Source: Auanema rhodensis
Lineage: Eukaryota > Nematoda > Chromadorea > Rhabditida > Rhabditidae
Reading direction: 5' to 3'
Assembly (NCBI GenBank): GCA_964057225.1
Contig: OZ059894.1
Coordinates: forward strand, 3,968,001-4,032,000
Length of the DNA: 64,000 nt
Shown here piece after piece: positions 10,147-23,490 of this stretch. The position numbers and the translations under genes were made by a program. Each line of letters opens with the position of its first letter. Positions within the stretch are counted from its first letter, which is position 1. The notes beneath the pieces were generated by a model, which had not been told where the DNA came from, did no database searches, and worked only from the letters and a program-made list of their open reading frames with translations.

Positions 10147-13100
10147 ATGTTGAGTGTACATGGAAACTCAACATACACTAATGCATCATTTTTCAAACGA
10201 TCATAACTAATTTTTGTATTAAGCGTTTCTCAATGTAGTATAGTGCATTCGATGCGGATTTTTAAGCTGCGTCGATCTGTGTTATCAGATTTGCGCTAGC
10301 TTAAAAATGCACCGAGATATCAACTGATATAAGTTCACACTTATATCCTCGATTTTCACCCTGAAGAAATAATTTTTTCGTTGAATAACATTGTCCATCG
10401 TCTTTGCCTTGAAAAAAGGAATCTAAAAACATCTACTTTTCGCTAAATTATTTTGAAATTTTTCGAAAAAATTTTTGTCAAAATGTTTTTGGAAGCAATG
10501 TTGAGTGTACATGGAAACTCAACATACACTAATGCATCATTTTTCAAACGATCATAACTAATTTTTGTATTAAGCGTTTCTCAATGTAGTATAGTGCATT
10601 CGATGCGGATTCTTAAGCTGCGTCGATCTGTGTTATCAGATGTGCGCTAGCTTAAAAATGCACCGAGATATCAACTGATATAAGTTCACACTTATATCCT
10701 CGATTTTCACCCTGAAGAAATAATTTTTTCGTTGAATAACATTGTCCATCGTCTTTGCCTTGAAAAAAGGAATCTAAAAACATCTACTTTTTGCTAAATT
10801 ATTTTGAAATTTTTCGAAAAAATTTTTGTCAAAATGTTTTTGGAAGCAATGTTGAGTGTACATGGAAACTCAACATACACTAATGCATCATTTTTCAAAC
10901 GATCATAACTAATTTTTGTATTAAGCGTTTCTCAATGTAGTTTAGTGCATTCGATGCGGATTTTTTAGCTGCGTCGATCTGTGTTATCAGATTTGCGCTA
11001 GCTTAAAAATGTACCGAGATATCAACTGATATAAGTTCACACTTATATCCTCGATTTTCACCCTGAAGAATTAATTTTTTCGTTGAATAACATTGTCCAT
11101 CGTCTTTGCCTTGAAAAAAGGAATCTAAAAACATCTACTTTTCGCTAAATTATTCTGAAATTTTTCGAAAAAATTTTTGTCAAAATGTTTTTGGAAGCAA
11201 TGTTGAGTGTACATGGAAACTCAACATACACTAATGCATCATTTTTCAAACGATCATAACTAATTTTTGTATTGAGCGTTTCTCAATGTAGTATAGTGCA
11301 TTCGATGCGGATTTTTAAGCTGCGTCGATCTGTGTTATCAGATTTGCGCTAGCTTAAAAATGCACCGAGATATCAACTGATATAAGTTCACACTTATATC
11401 CTCGATTTTCACCCTGAAGAAATAATTTTTTCGTTGAATAACATTGTCCATCGTCTTTGCCTTGAAAAAAGGAATCTAAAAACATCTACTTTTTGCTAAA
11501 TTATTTTGAAATTTTTCGAAAAAATTTTTGTCAAAATGTTTTTGGAAGCAATGTTGAGTGTACATGGAAACTCAACATACACTAATGCATCATTTTTCAA
11601 ACGATCATAACTAATTTTTGTATTAAGCGTTTCTCAATGTAGTATAGTGCATTCGATGCGGATTTTTAAGCTGCGTCGATCTGTGTTATCAGATTTGCGC
11701 TAGCTTAAAAATGCACCGAGATATCAACTGATATAAGTTCACACTTATATCCTCGATTTTCACCCTGAAGAAATAATTTTTTCGTTGAATAACATTGTCC
11801 ATCGTCTTTGCCTTGAAAAAAGGAATCTAAAAACATCTACTTTTTGCTAAATTATTTTGAAATTTTTCGAAAAAATTTTTGTCAAAATGTTTTTGGAAGC
11901 AATGTTGAGTGTACATGGAAACTCAACATACACTAATGCATCATTTTTCAAACGATCATAACTAATTTTTGTATTAAGCGTTTCTCAATGTAGTTTAGTG
12001 CATTCGATGCGGATTTTTTAGCTGCGTCGATCTGTGTTATCAGATTTGCGCTAGCTTAAAAATGTACCGAGATATCAACTGATATAAGTTCACACTTATA
12101 TCCTCGATTTTCACCCTGAAGAATTAATTTTTTCGTTGAATAACATTGTCCATCGTCTTTGCCTTGAAAAAAGGAATCTAAAAACATCTACTTTTCGCTA
12201 AATTATTCTGAAATTTTTCGAAAAAATTTTTGTCAAAATGTTTTTGGAAGCAATGTTGAGTGTACATGGAAACTCAACATACACTAATGCATCATTTTTC
12301 AAACGATCATAACTAATTTTTGTATTAAGCGTTTCTCAATGTAGTATAGTGCATTCGATGCGGATTTTTAAGCTGCGTCGATCTGTGTTATCAGATTTGC
12401 GCTAGCTTAAAAATGCACCGAGATATCAACTGATATAAGTTCACACTTATATCCTCGATTTTCACCCTGAAGAAATAATTTTTTCGTTGAATAACATCGT
12501 CCATCGTCTTTGCCTTGAAAAAAGAAATCTAAAAACATCTACTTTTTGCTAAATTATTTTGAAATTTTTCGAAAAAATTTTTGTCAAAATGTTTTTGGAA
12601 GCAATGTTGAGTGTACATGGAAACTCAACATACACTAATGCATCATTTTTCAAACGATCATAACTAATTTTTGTATCAAGCGTTTCTCAATGTAGTTTAG
12701 TGCATTCGATGCGGATTTTTAAGCTGCGTCGATCTGTGTTATCAGATTTGCGCTAGCTTAAAAATGCACCGAGATATCAACTGATATAAGTTCACACTTA
12801 TATCCTCGATTTTCACCCTGAAGAATTAATTTTTTCGTTGAATAACATTGTCCATCGTCTTTGCCTTGAAAAAAGGAATCTAAAAACATCTACTTTTTGC
12901 TAAATTATTTTGAAATTTTTCGAAAAAATTTTTGTCAAAATGTTTTTGGAAGCGATGTTGAGTGTACATGGAAACTCAACATACACTAATGCATCATTTT
13001 TCAAACGATCATAACTAATTTTTGTATTAAGCGTTTCTCAATGTAGTATAGTGCATTCGATGCGGATTTTTTAGCTGCGTCGATCTGTGTTATCAGATTT

Positions 13101-15413
13101 GCGCTAGCTTAAAAATGTACCGAGATATCAACTGATATAAGTTCACACTTATATCCTCGATTTTCACCCTGAAGAATTAATTTTTTCGTTGAATAACATT
13201 GTCCATCGTCTTTGCCTTGAAAAAAGGAATCTAAAAACATCTACTTTTCGCTAAATTATTTTGAAATTTTTCGAAAAAATTTTTGTCAAAATGTTTTTGG
13301 AAGCAATGTTGAGTGTACATGGAAACTCAACATACACTAATGCATCATTTTTCAAACGATCATAACTAATTTTTGTATTAAGCGTTTCTCAATGTAGTAT
13401 AGTGCATTCGATGCGGATTTTTAAGCTGCGTCGATCTGTGTTATCAGATTTGCGCTAGCTTAAAAATGCACCGAGATATCAACTGATATAAGTTCACACT
13501 TATATCCTCGATTTTCACCCTGAAGAATTAATTTTTTCGTTGAATAACATTGTTTATCGTCTTTGCCTTGAAAAAAGGAATCTAAAAACATCTACTTTTT
13601 GCTGAATTATTTTGAAATTTTTCGAAAACATTTTTGTCAAAATGTTTTTGGAAGCGATGTTGAGTGTACATGGAAACTCAACATACACTAATGCATCATT
13701 TTTCAAACGATCATAACTAATTTTTGTATTAAGCGTTTCTCAATGTAGTATAGTGCATTCGATGCGGATTTTTTAGCTGCGTCGATCTGTGTTATCAGAT
13801 TTGCGCTAGCTTAAAAATGTACCGAGATATCAACTGATATAAGTTCACACTTATATCCTCGATTTTCACCCTGAAGAATTAATTTTTTCGTTGAATAACA
13901 TTGTCCATCGTCTTTGCCTTGAAAAAAGGAATCTAAAAACATCTACTTTTCGCTAAATTATTTTGAAATTTTTCGAAAAAATTTTTGTCAAAATGTTTTT
14001 GGAAGCAATGTTGAGTGTACATGGAAACTCAACATACACTAATGCATCATTTTTCAAACGATCATAACTAATTTTTGTATTAAGCGTTTCTCAATGTAGT
14101 ATAGTGCATTCGATGCGGATTTTTAAGCTGCGTCGATCTGTGTTATCAGATTTGCGCTAGCTTAAAAATGCACCGAGATATCAACTGATATAAGTTCACA
14201 CTTATATCCTCGATTTTCACCCTGAAGAAATAATTTTTTCGTTGAATAACATTGTCCATCGTCTTTGCCTTGAAAAAAGGAATCTAAAAACATCTACTTT
14301 TTGCTAAATTATTTTGAAATTTTTCGAAAAAATTTTTGTCAAAATGTTTTTGGAAGCGATGTTGAGTGTACATGGAAACTCAACATACACTAATGCATCA
14401 TTTTTCAAACGATCATAACTAATTTTTGTATTAAGCGTTTCTCAATGTAGTATAGTGCATTCGATGCGGATTTTTTAGCTGCGTCGATCTGTGTTATCAG
14501 GTTTGCGCTAGCTTAAAAATGCACCGAGATATCAACTGATATAAGTTCACACTTATATCCTCGATTTTCACCCCGAAGAATTAATTTTTTCGTTGAATAA
14601 CAATGTCCATCGTCTTTGCCTTGAAAAAAGGAATCTAAAAACATCTACTTTTTGCTAAATTATTTCGAAATTTTTCGAAAAAATTTTTGTTAAAATGTTT
14701 TTGGAAGCAATGTTGAGTGTACATGGAAACTCAACATACACTAATGCATCATTTTTCAAACGATCATAACTTATTTTTGTAACAAGCGTTTCTCAATGTA
14801 GTATAGTGCATTCGATGCGGATTTTTAAGCTGCGTCGATCTGTGTTATCAGTTTTGCGCTAGCTTAAAAATGCACCGAGATATCAACTGATATAAGTTCA
14901 CACTTATATCCTCGATTTTCACCCTGAAGAATTAATTTTTTCGTTGAATAACATTGTCCATCGTCTTTGCCTTGAAAAAAGGAATCTAAAAACATCTACT
15001 TTTTGCTAAATTATTTTGAAATTTTTCGAAAAAATTTTTGTCAAAATGTTTTTGGAAGCAATGTTGAGTGTACATGGAAACTCAACATACACTAATGCAT
15101 CATTTTTCAAACGATCATAACTAATTTTTGTATTAAGCGTTTCTCAATGTAGTATAGTGCATTCGATGCGGATTTTTAAGCTGCGTCGATCTGTGTTATC
15201 AGGTTTGCGCTAGCTTAAAAATGCACCGAGATATCAACTGATATAAGTTCACACATATATATCCTCGATTTTCACCCTGAAGAATTAATTTTTTCGTTGA
15301 ATAACATTGTCCATCGTCTTTGCCTTGAAAAATGGAATCTAAAAACATCTACTTTTTGCTAAATTATTCTGAAATTTTTCGAAAAAATTTTTGTCAAAAT
15401 GTTTTTGGAAGCA
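10147..15413. repeat. Left copy of a 16-monomer-offset duplication (5618 bp)
   Basis: Fifteen consecutive monomers here recur in the same order at 15765-21031, a constant offset of 5618 bp (16 monomers plus the 2-bp insertion at 15061-15413). Shared markers in order are attattCtg plus tgTacc, aacatCg with agaaatct (12253), TCAA+TTTAG (12604), gcGatg starts, tgtTTatcg with gctGaatt and cgaaaaCattttt (13306), ccCCgaag with aacaAtg (14359), gtAACA with cagTTTT (14710), and the 353-bp cacacATATATATcc monomer (15061). On reading I see only about four differences, two of them in the monomer at 10498 (attCttaagc and cagaTGTg). Confidence 0.93.
15061..15413. repeat. 353-bp monomer with expanded TA tract
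   Basis: The usual cacacTTATATcc at monomer bases 190-202 is replaced by cacac followed by four AT units and cc (around 15250-15264), a net gain of 2 bp. The copy also carries cagGTTT and attattCtg. It is the left member of three monomers with the same insertion. Confidence 0.95.
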
Positions 15414-15764
15414 ATGTTGAGTGTACATGGAAACTCAACATACACTAATGCATCATTTTTCAAACGATCATAACTAATTTTTGTATTAAGCGTTTCTCAA
15501 TGTAGTTTAGTGCATTCGATGCGGATTTTTTAGCTGCGTCGATCTGTGTTATCAGATTTGCGCTAGCTTAAAAATGCACCGAGATATCAACTGATATAAG
15601 TTCACACTTATATCCTCGATTTTCACCCTGAAGAATTAATTTTTTCGTTGAATAACATTGTCCATCGTCTTTGCCTTAAAAAAAGGAATCTAAAAACATC
15701 TACTTTCTGCTAAATTATTTTGAAATTTTTCGAAAAAATTTTTGTCAAAATGTTTTTGGAAGCA

Positions 15765-18700
15765 ATGTTGAGTGTACATGGAAACTCAACATACACTAAT
15801 GCATCATTTTTCAAACGATCATAACTAATTTTTGTATTAAGCGTTTCTCAATGTAGTATAGTGCATTCGATGCGGATTTTTAAGCTGCGTCGATCTGTGT
15901 TATCAGATTTGCGCTAGCTTAAAAATGCACCGAGATATCAACTGATATAAGTTCACACTTATATCCTCGATTTTCACCCTGAAGAAATAATTTTTTCGTT
16001 GAATAACATTGTCCATCGTCTTTGCCTTGAAAAAAGGAATCTAAAAACATCTACTTTTCGCTAAATTATTTTGAAATTTTTCGAAAAAATTTTTGTCAAA
16101 ATGTTTTTGGAAGCAATGTTGAGTGTACATGGAAACTCAACATACACTAATGCATCATTTTTCAAACGATCATAACTAATTTTTGTATTAAGCGTTTCTC
16201 AATGTAGTATAGTGCATTCGATGCGGATTTTTAAGCTGCGTCGATCTGTGTTATCAGATTTGCGCTAGCTTAAAAATGCACCGAGATATCAACTGATATA
16301 AGTTCACACTTATATCCTCGATTTTCACCCTGAAGAAATAATTTTTTCGTTGAATAACATTGTCCATCGTCTTTGCCTTGAAAAAAGGAATCTAAAAACA
16401 TCTACTTTTTGCTAAATTATTTTGAAATTTTTCGAAAAAATTTTTGTCAAAATGTTTTTGGAAGCAATGTTGAGTGTACATGGAAACTCAACATACACTA
16501 ATGCATCATTTTTCAAACGATCATAACTAATTTTTGTATTAAGCGTTTCTCAATGTAGTTTAGTGCATTCGATGCGGATTTTTTAGCTGCGTCGATCTGT
16601 GTTATCAGATTTGCGCTAGCTTAAAAATGTACCGAGATATCAACTGATATAAGTTCACACTTATATCCTCGATTTTCACCCTGAAGAATTAATTTTTTCG
16701 TTGAATAACATTGTCCATCGTCTTTGCCTTGAAAAAAGGAATCTAAAAACATCTACTTTTCGCTAAATTATTCTGAAATTTTTCGAAAAAATTTTTGTCA
16801 AAATGTTTTTGGAAGCAATGTTGAGTGTACATGGAAACTCAACATACACTAATGCATCATTTTTCAAACGATCATAACTAATTTTTGTATTAAGCGTTTC
16901 TCAATGTAGTATAGTGCATTCGATGCGGATTTTTAAGCTGCGTCGATCTGTGTTATCAGATTTGCGCTAGCTTAAAAATGCACCGAGATATCAACTGATA
17001 TAAGTTCACACTTATATCCTCGATTTTCACCCTGAAGAAATAATTTTTTCGTTGAATAACATTGTCCATCGTCTTTGCCTTGAAAAAAGGAATCTAAAAA
17101 CATCTACTTTTTGCTAAATTATTTTGAAATTTTTCGAAAAAATTTTTGTCAAAATGTTTTTGGAAGCAATGTTGAGTGTACATGGAAACTCAACATACAC
17201 TAATGCATCATTTTTCAAACGATCATAACTAATTTTTGTATTAAGCGTTTCTCAATGTAGTATAGTGCATTCGATGCGGATTTTTAAGCTGCGTCGATCT
17301 GTGTTATCAGATTTGCGCTAGCTTAAAAATGCACCGAGATATCAACTGATATAAGTTCACACTTATATCCTCGATTTTCACCCTGAAGAAATAATTTTTT
17401 CGTTGAATAACATTGTCCATCGTCTTTGCCTTGAAAAAAGGAATCTAAAAACATCTACTTTTTGCTAAATTATTTTGAAATTTTTCGAAAAAATTTTTGT
17501 CAAAATGTTTTTGGAAGCAATGTTGAGTGTACATGGAAACTCAACATACACTAATGCATCATTTTTCAAACGATCATAACTAATTTTTGTATTAAGCGTT
17601 TCTCAATGTAGTTTAGTGCATTCGATGCGGATTTTTTAGCTGCGTCGATCTGTGTTATCAGATTTGCGCTAGCTTAAAAATGTACCGAGATATCAACTGA
17701 TATAAGTTCACACTTATATCCTCGATTTTCACCCTGAAGAATTAATTTTTTCGTTGAATAACATTGTCCATCGTCTTTGCCTTGAAAAAAGGAATCTAAA
17801 AACATCTACTTTTCGCTAAATTATTCTGAAATTTTTCGAAAAAATTTTTGTCAAAATGTTTTTGGAAGCAATGTTGAGTGTACATGGAAACTCAACATAC
17901 ACTAATGCATCATTTTTCAAACGATCATAACTAATTTTTGTATTAAGCGTTTCTCAATGTAGTATAGTGCATTCGATGCGGATTTTTAAGCTGCGTCGAT
18001 CTGTGTTATCAGATTTGCGCTAGCTTAAAAATGCACCGAGATATCAACTGATATAAGTTCACACTTATATCCTCGATTTTCACCCTGAAGAAATAATTTT
18101 TTCGTTGAATAACATCGTCCATCGTCTTTGCCTTGAAAAAAGAAATCTAAAAACATCTACTTTTTGCTAAATTATTTTGAAATTTTTCGAAAAAATTTTT
18201 GTCAAAATGTTTTTGGAAGCAATGTTGAGTGTACATGGAAACTCAACATACACTAATGCATCATTTTTCAAACGATCATAACTAATTTTTGTATCAAGCG
18301 TTTCTCAATGTAGTTTAGTGCATTCGATGCGGATTTTTAAGCTGCGTCGATCTGTGTTATCAGATTTGCGCTAGCTTAAAAATGCACCGAGATATCAACT
18401 GATATAAGTTCACACTTATATCCTCGATTTTCACCCTGAAGAATTAATTTTTTCGTTGAATAACATTGTCCATCGTCTTTGCCTTGAAAAAAGGAATCTA
18501 AAAACATCTACTTTTTGCTAAATTATTTTGAAATTTTTCGAAAAAATTTTTGTCAAAATGTTTTTGGAAGCGATGTTGAGTGTACATGGAAACTCAACAT
18601 ACACTAATGCATCATTTTTCAAACGATCATAACTAATTTTTGTATTAAGCGTTTCTCAATGTAGTATAGTGCATTCGATGCGGATTTTTTAGCTGCGTCG

Positions 18701-21031
18701 ATCTGTGTTATCAGATTTGCGCTAGCTTAAAAATGTACCGAGATATCAACTGATATAAGTTCACACTTATATCCTCGATTTTCACCCTGAAGAATTAATT
18801 TTTTCGTTGAATAACATTGTCCATCGTCTTTGCCTTGAAAAAAGGAATCTAAAAACATCTACTTTTCGCTAAATTATTTTGAAATTTTTCGAAAAAATTT
18901 TTGTCAAAATGTTTTTGGAAGCAATGTTGAGTGTACATGGAAACTCAACATACACTAATGCATCATTTTTCAAACGATCATAACTAATTTTTGTATTAAG
19001 CGTTTCTCAATGTAGTATAGTGCATTCGATGCGGATTTTTAAGCTGCGTCGATCTGTGTTATCAGATTTGCGCTAGCTTAAAAATGCACCGAGATATCAA
19101 CTGATATAAGTTCACACTTATATCCTCGATTTTCACCCTGAAGAATTAATTTTTTCGTTGAATAACATTGTTTATCGTCTTTGCCTTGAAAAAAGGAATC
19201 TAAAAACATCTACTTTTTGCTGAATTATTTTGAAATTTTTCGAAAACATTTTTGTCAAAATGTTTTTGGAAGCGATGTTGAGTGTACATGGAAACTCAAC
19301 ATACACTAATGCATCATTTTTCAAACGATCATAACTAATTTTTGTATTAAGCGTTTCTCAATGTAGTATAGTGCATTCGATGCGGATTTTTTAGCTGCGT
19401 CGATCTGTGTTATCAGATTTGCGCTAGCTTAAAAATGTACCGAGATATCAACTGATATAAGTTCACACTTATATCCTCGATTTTCACCCTGAAGAATTAA
19501 TTTTTTCGTTGAATAACATTGTCCATCGTCTTTGCCTTGAAAAAAGGAATCTAAAAACATCTACTTTTCGCTAAATTATTTTGAAATTTTTCGAAAAAAT
19601 TTTTGTCAAAATGTTTTTGGAAGCAATGTTGAGTGTACATGGAAACTCAACATACACTAATGCATCATTTTTCAAACGATCATAACTAATTTTTGTATTA
19701 AGCGTTTCTCAATGTAGTATAGTGCATTCGATGCGGATTTTTAAGCTGCGTCGATCTGTGTTATCAGATTTGCGCTAGCTTAAAAATGCACCGAGATATC
19801 AACTGATATAAGTTCACACTTATATCCTCGATTTTCACCCTGAAGAAATAATTTTTTCGTTGAATAACATTGTCCATCGTCTTTGCCTTGAAAAAAGGAA
19901 TCTAAAAACATCTACTTTTTGCTAAATTATTTTGAAATTTTTCGAAAAAATTTTTGTCAAAATGTTTTTGGAAGCGATGTTGAGTGTACATGGAAACTCA
20001 ACATACACTAATGCATCATTTTTCAAACGATCATAACTAATTTTTGTATTAAGCGTTTCTCAATGTAGTATAGTGCATTCGATGCGGATTTTTTAGCTGC
20101 GTCGATCTGTGTTATCAGGTTTGCGCTAGCTTAAAAATGCACCGAGATATCAACTGATATAAGTTCACACTTATATCCTCGATTTTCACCCCGAAGAATT
20201 AATTTTTTCGTTGAATAACAATGTCCATCGTCTTTGCCTTGAAAAAAGGAATCTAAAAACATCTACTTTTTGCTAAATTATTTCGAAATTTTTCGAAAAA
20301 ATTTTTGTTAAAATGTTTTTGGAAGCAATGTTGAGTGTACATGGAAACTCAACATACACTAATGCATCATTTTTCAAACGATCATAACTTATTTTTGTAA
20401 CAAGCGTTTCTCAATGTAGTATAGTGCATTCGATGCGGATTTTTAAGCTGCGTCGATCTGTGTTATCAGTTTTGCGCTAGCTTAAAAATGCACCGAGATA
20501 TCAACTGATATAAGTTCACACTTATATCCTCGATTTTCACCCTGAAGAATTAATTTTTTCGTTGAATAACATTGTCCATCGTCTTTGCCTTGAAAAAAGG
20601 AATCTAAAAACATCTACTTTTTGCTAAATTATTTTGAAATTTTTCGAAAAAATTTTTGTCAAAATGTTTTTGGAAGCAATGTTGAGTGTACATGGAAACT
20701 CAACATACACTAATGCATCATTTTTCAAACGATCATAACTAATTTTTGTATTAAGCGTTTCTCAATGTAGTATAGTGCATTCGATGCGGATTTTTAAGCT
20801 GCGTCGATCTGTGTTATCAGGTTTGCGCTAGCTTAAAAATGCACCGAGATATCAACTGATATAAGTTCACACATATATATCCTCGATTTTCACCCTGAAG
20901 AATTAATTTTTTCGTTGAATAACATTGTCCATCGTCTTTGCCTTGAAAAATGGAATCTAAAAACATCTACTTTTTGCTAAATTATTTTGAAATTTTTCGA
21001 AAAAATTTTTGTCAAAATGTTTTTGGAAGCA
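15765..21031. repeat. Right copy of the 16-monomer-offset duplication
   Basis: This matches 10147-15413 monomer by monomer, including rare markers that would not recur by chance: cgaaaaCattttt at the end of the 18924 monomer and the 2-bp longer TA tract in the 20679 monomer. The monomer between the copies (15414-15764) is a mosaic, with TTTAG and tttttTAgc on its left and ccttAaaaaaagg and tttCtgc on its right. It marks the likely crossover junction. Confidence 0.93.
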
Positions 21032-21384
21032 ATGTTGAGTGTACATGGAAACTCAACATACACTAATGCATCATTTTTCAAACGATCATAACTAATTTTT
21101 GTATTAAGCGTTTCTCAATGTAGTATAGTGCATTCGATGCGGATTTTTAAGCTGCGTCGATCTGTGTTATCAGGTTTGCGCTAGCTTAAAAATGCACCGA
21201 GATATCAACTGATATAAGTTCACACATATATATCCTCGATTTTCACCCTGAAGAATTAATTTTTTCGTTGAATAACATTGTCCATCGTCTTTGCCTTGAA
21301 AAATGGAATCTAAAAACATCTACTTTTTGCTAAATTTTTCTGAAATTTTTCGAAAAAATTTTTGTCAAAATGTTTTTGGAAGCA
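20679..21384. repeat. Two successive 353-bp monomers with expanded TA tract
   Basis: The monomers at 20679-21031 and 21032-21384 both carry the 2-bp longer TA tract and cagGTTT. The first is the counterpart of 15061-15413 in the 5618-bp duplication. The second is an extra adjacent copy with a private ctaaattTttctg change, so a one-monomer tandem duplication followed the large one. Confidence 0.92.
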
Positions 21385-22437
21385 ATGTTGAGTGTACATG
21401 GAAACTCAACATACACTAATGCATCATTTTTCAAACGATCATAACTTATTTTTGTAACAAGCGTTTCTCAATGTAGTATAGTGCATTCGATGCGGATTTT
21501 TAAGCTGCGTCGATCTGTGTTATCAGTTTTGCGCTAGCTTAAAAATGCACCGAGATATCAACTGATATAAGTTCACACTTATATCCTCGATTTTCACCCT
21601 GAAGAATTAATTTTTTCGTTGAATAACATTGTCCATCGTCTTTGCCTTGAAAAAAGGAATCTAAAAACATCTACTTTTTGCTAAATTATTTTGAAATTTT
21701 TCGAAAAAATTTTTGTCAAAATGTTTTTGGAAGCAATGTTGAGTGTACATGGAAACTCAACATACACTAATGCATCATTTTTCAAACGATCATAACTAAT
21801 TTTTGTATTAAGCGTTTCTCAAAGTAGTATAGTGCATTCGATGCGGATTTTCAAGCTGCGTCGATCTGTGTTATCAGGTTTGCGCTAGCTTAAAAATGCA
21901 CCGAGATATCAACTGATATAAGTTCACACTTATATCCTCGATTTTCACCCTGAAGAATTAATTTTTTCGTTGAATAACATTGTCCATCGTCTTTGCCTTG
22001 AAAAATGGAATCTAAAAACATCTACTTTCTGCTAAATTATTTTGAAATTTTTCGAAAAAATTTTTGTCAAAATGTTTTTGGAAGCAATGTTGAGTGTACA
22101 TGGAAACTCAACATACACTAATGCATCATTTTTCAAACGATCATAACTTATTTTTGTAACAAGCGTTTCTCAATGTAGTATAGTGCATTCGATGCGGATT
22201 TTTAAGCTGCGTCGATCTGTGTTATCAGTTTTGCGCTAGCTTAAAAATGCACCGAGATATCAACTGATATAAGTTCACACTTATATCCTCGATTTTCACC
22301 CTGAAGAATTAATTTTTTCGTTGAATAACATTGTCCATCGTCTTTGCCTTGAAAAAAGGAATCTAAAAACATCTACTTTTTGCTAAATTATTTTGAAATT
22401 TTTCGAAAAAATTTTTGTCAAAATGTTTTTGGAAGCA

Positions 22438-23490
22438 ATGTTGAGTGTACATGGAAACTCAACATACACTAATGCATCATTTTTCAAACGATCATAACTA
22501 ATTTTTGTATTAAGCGTTTCTCAATGTAGTATAGTGCATTCGATGCGGATTTTTAAGCTGCGTCGATCTGTGTTATCAGATTTGCGCTAGCTTAAAAATG
22601 CACCGAGATATCAACTGATATAAGTTCACACTTATATCCTCGATTTTCACCCTGAAGAAATAATTTTTTCGTTGAATAACATCGTCCATCGTCTTTGCCT
22701 TGAAAAAAGAAATCTAAAAACATCTACTTTTTGCTAAATTATTTTGAAATTTTTCGAAAAAATTTTTGTCAAAATGTTTTTGGAAGCAATGTTGAGTGTA
22801 CATGGAAACTCAACATACACTAATGCATCATTTTTCAAACGATCATAACTAATTTTTGTATCAAGCGTTTCTCAATGTAGTTTAGTGCATTCGATGCGGA
22901 TTTTTAAGCTGCGTCGATCTGTGTTATCAGATTTGCGCTAGCTTAAAAATGCACCGAGATATCAACTGATATAAGTTCACACTTATATCCTCGATTTTCA
23001 CCCTGAAGAATTAATTTTTTCGTTGAATAACATTGTCCATCGTCTTTGCCTTGAAAAAAGGAATCTAAAAACATCTACTTTTTGCTAAATTATTTTGAAA
23101 TTTTTCGAAAAAATTTTTGTCAAAATGTTTTTGGAAGCGATGTTGAGTGTACATGGAAACTCAACATACACTAATGCATCATTTTTCAAACGATCATAAC
23201 TAATTTTTGTATTAAGCGTTTCTCAATGTAGTATAGTGCATTCGATGCGGATTTTTTAGCTGCGTCGATCTGTGTTATCAGATTTGCGCTAGCTTAAAAA
23301 TGTACCGAGATATCAACTGATATAAGTTCACACTTATATCCTCGATTTTCACCCTGAAGAATTAATTTTTTCGTTGAATAACATTGTCCATCGTCTTTGC
23401 CTTGAAAAAAGGAATCTAAAAACATCTACTTTTCGCTAAATTATTTTGAAATTTTTCGAAAAAATTTTTGTCAAAATGTTTTTGGAAGCA
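22438..23490. repeat. Third copy of a three-monomer block
   Basis: The succession aacatCg with agaaatct, then TCAA+TTTAG, then gcGatg with tttttTAgc and tgTacc also occurs at 12253-13305 and 17871-18923. A partly rearranged version lies at 42092-43846. This trimer is therefore a mobile-by-recombination unit inside the array, present on both sides of zone E. Confidence 0.85.
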
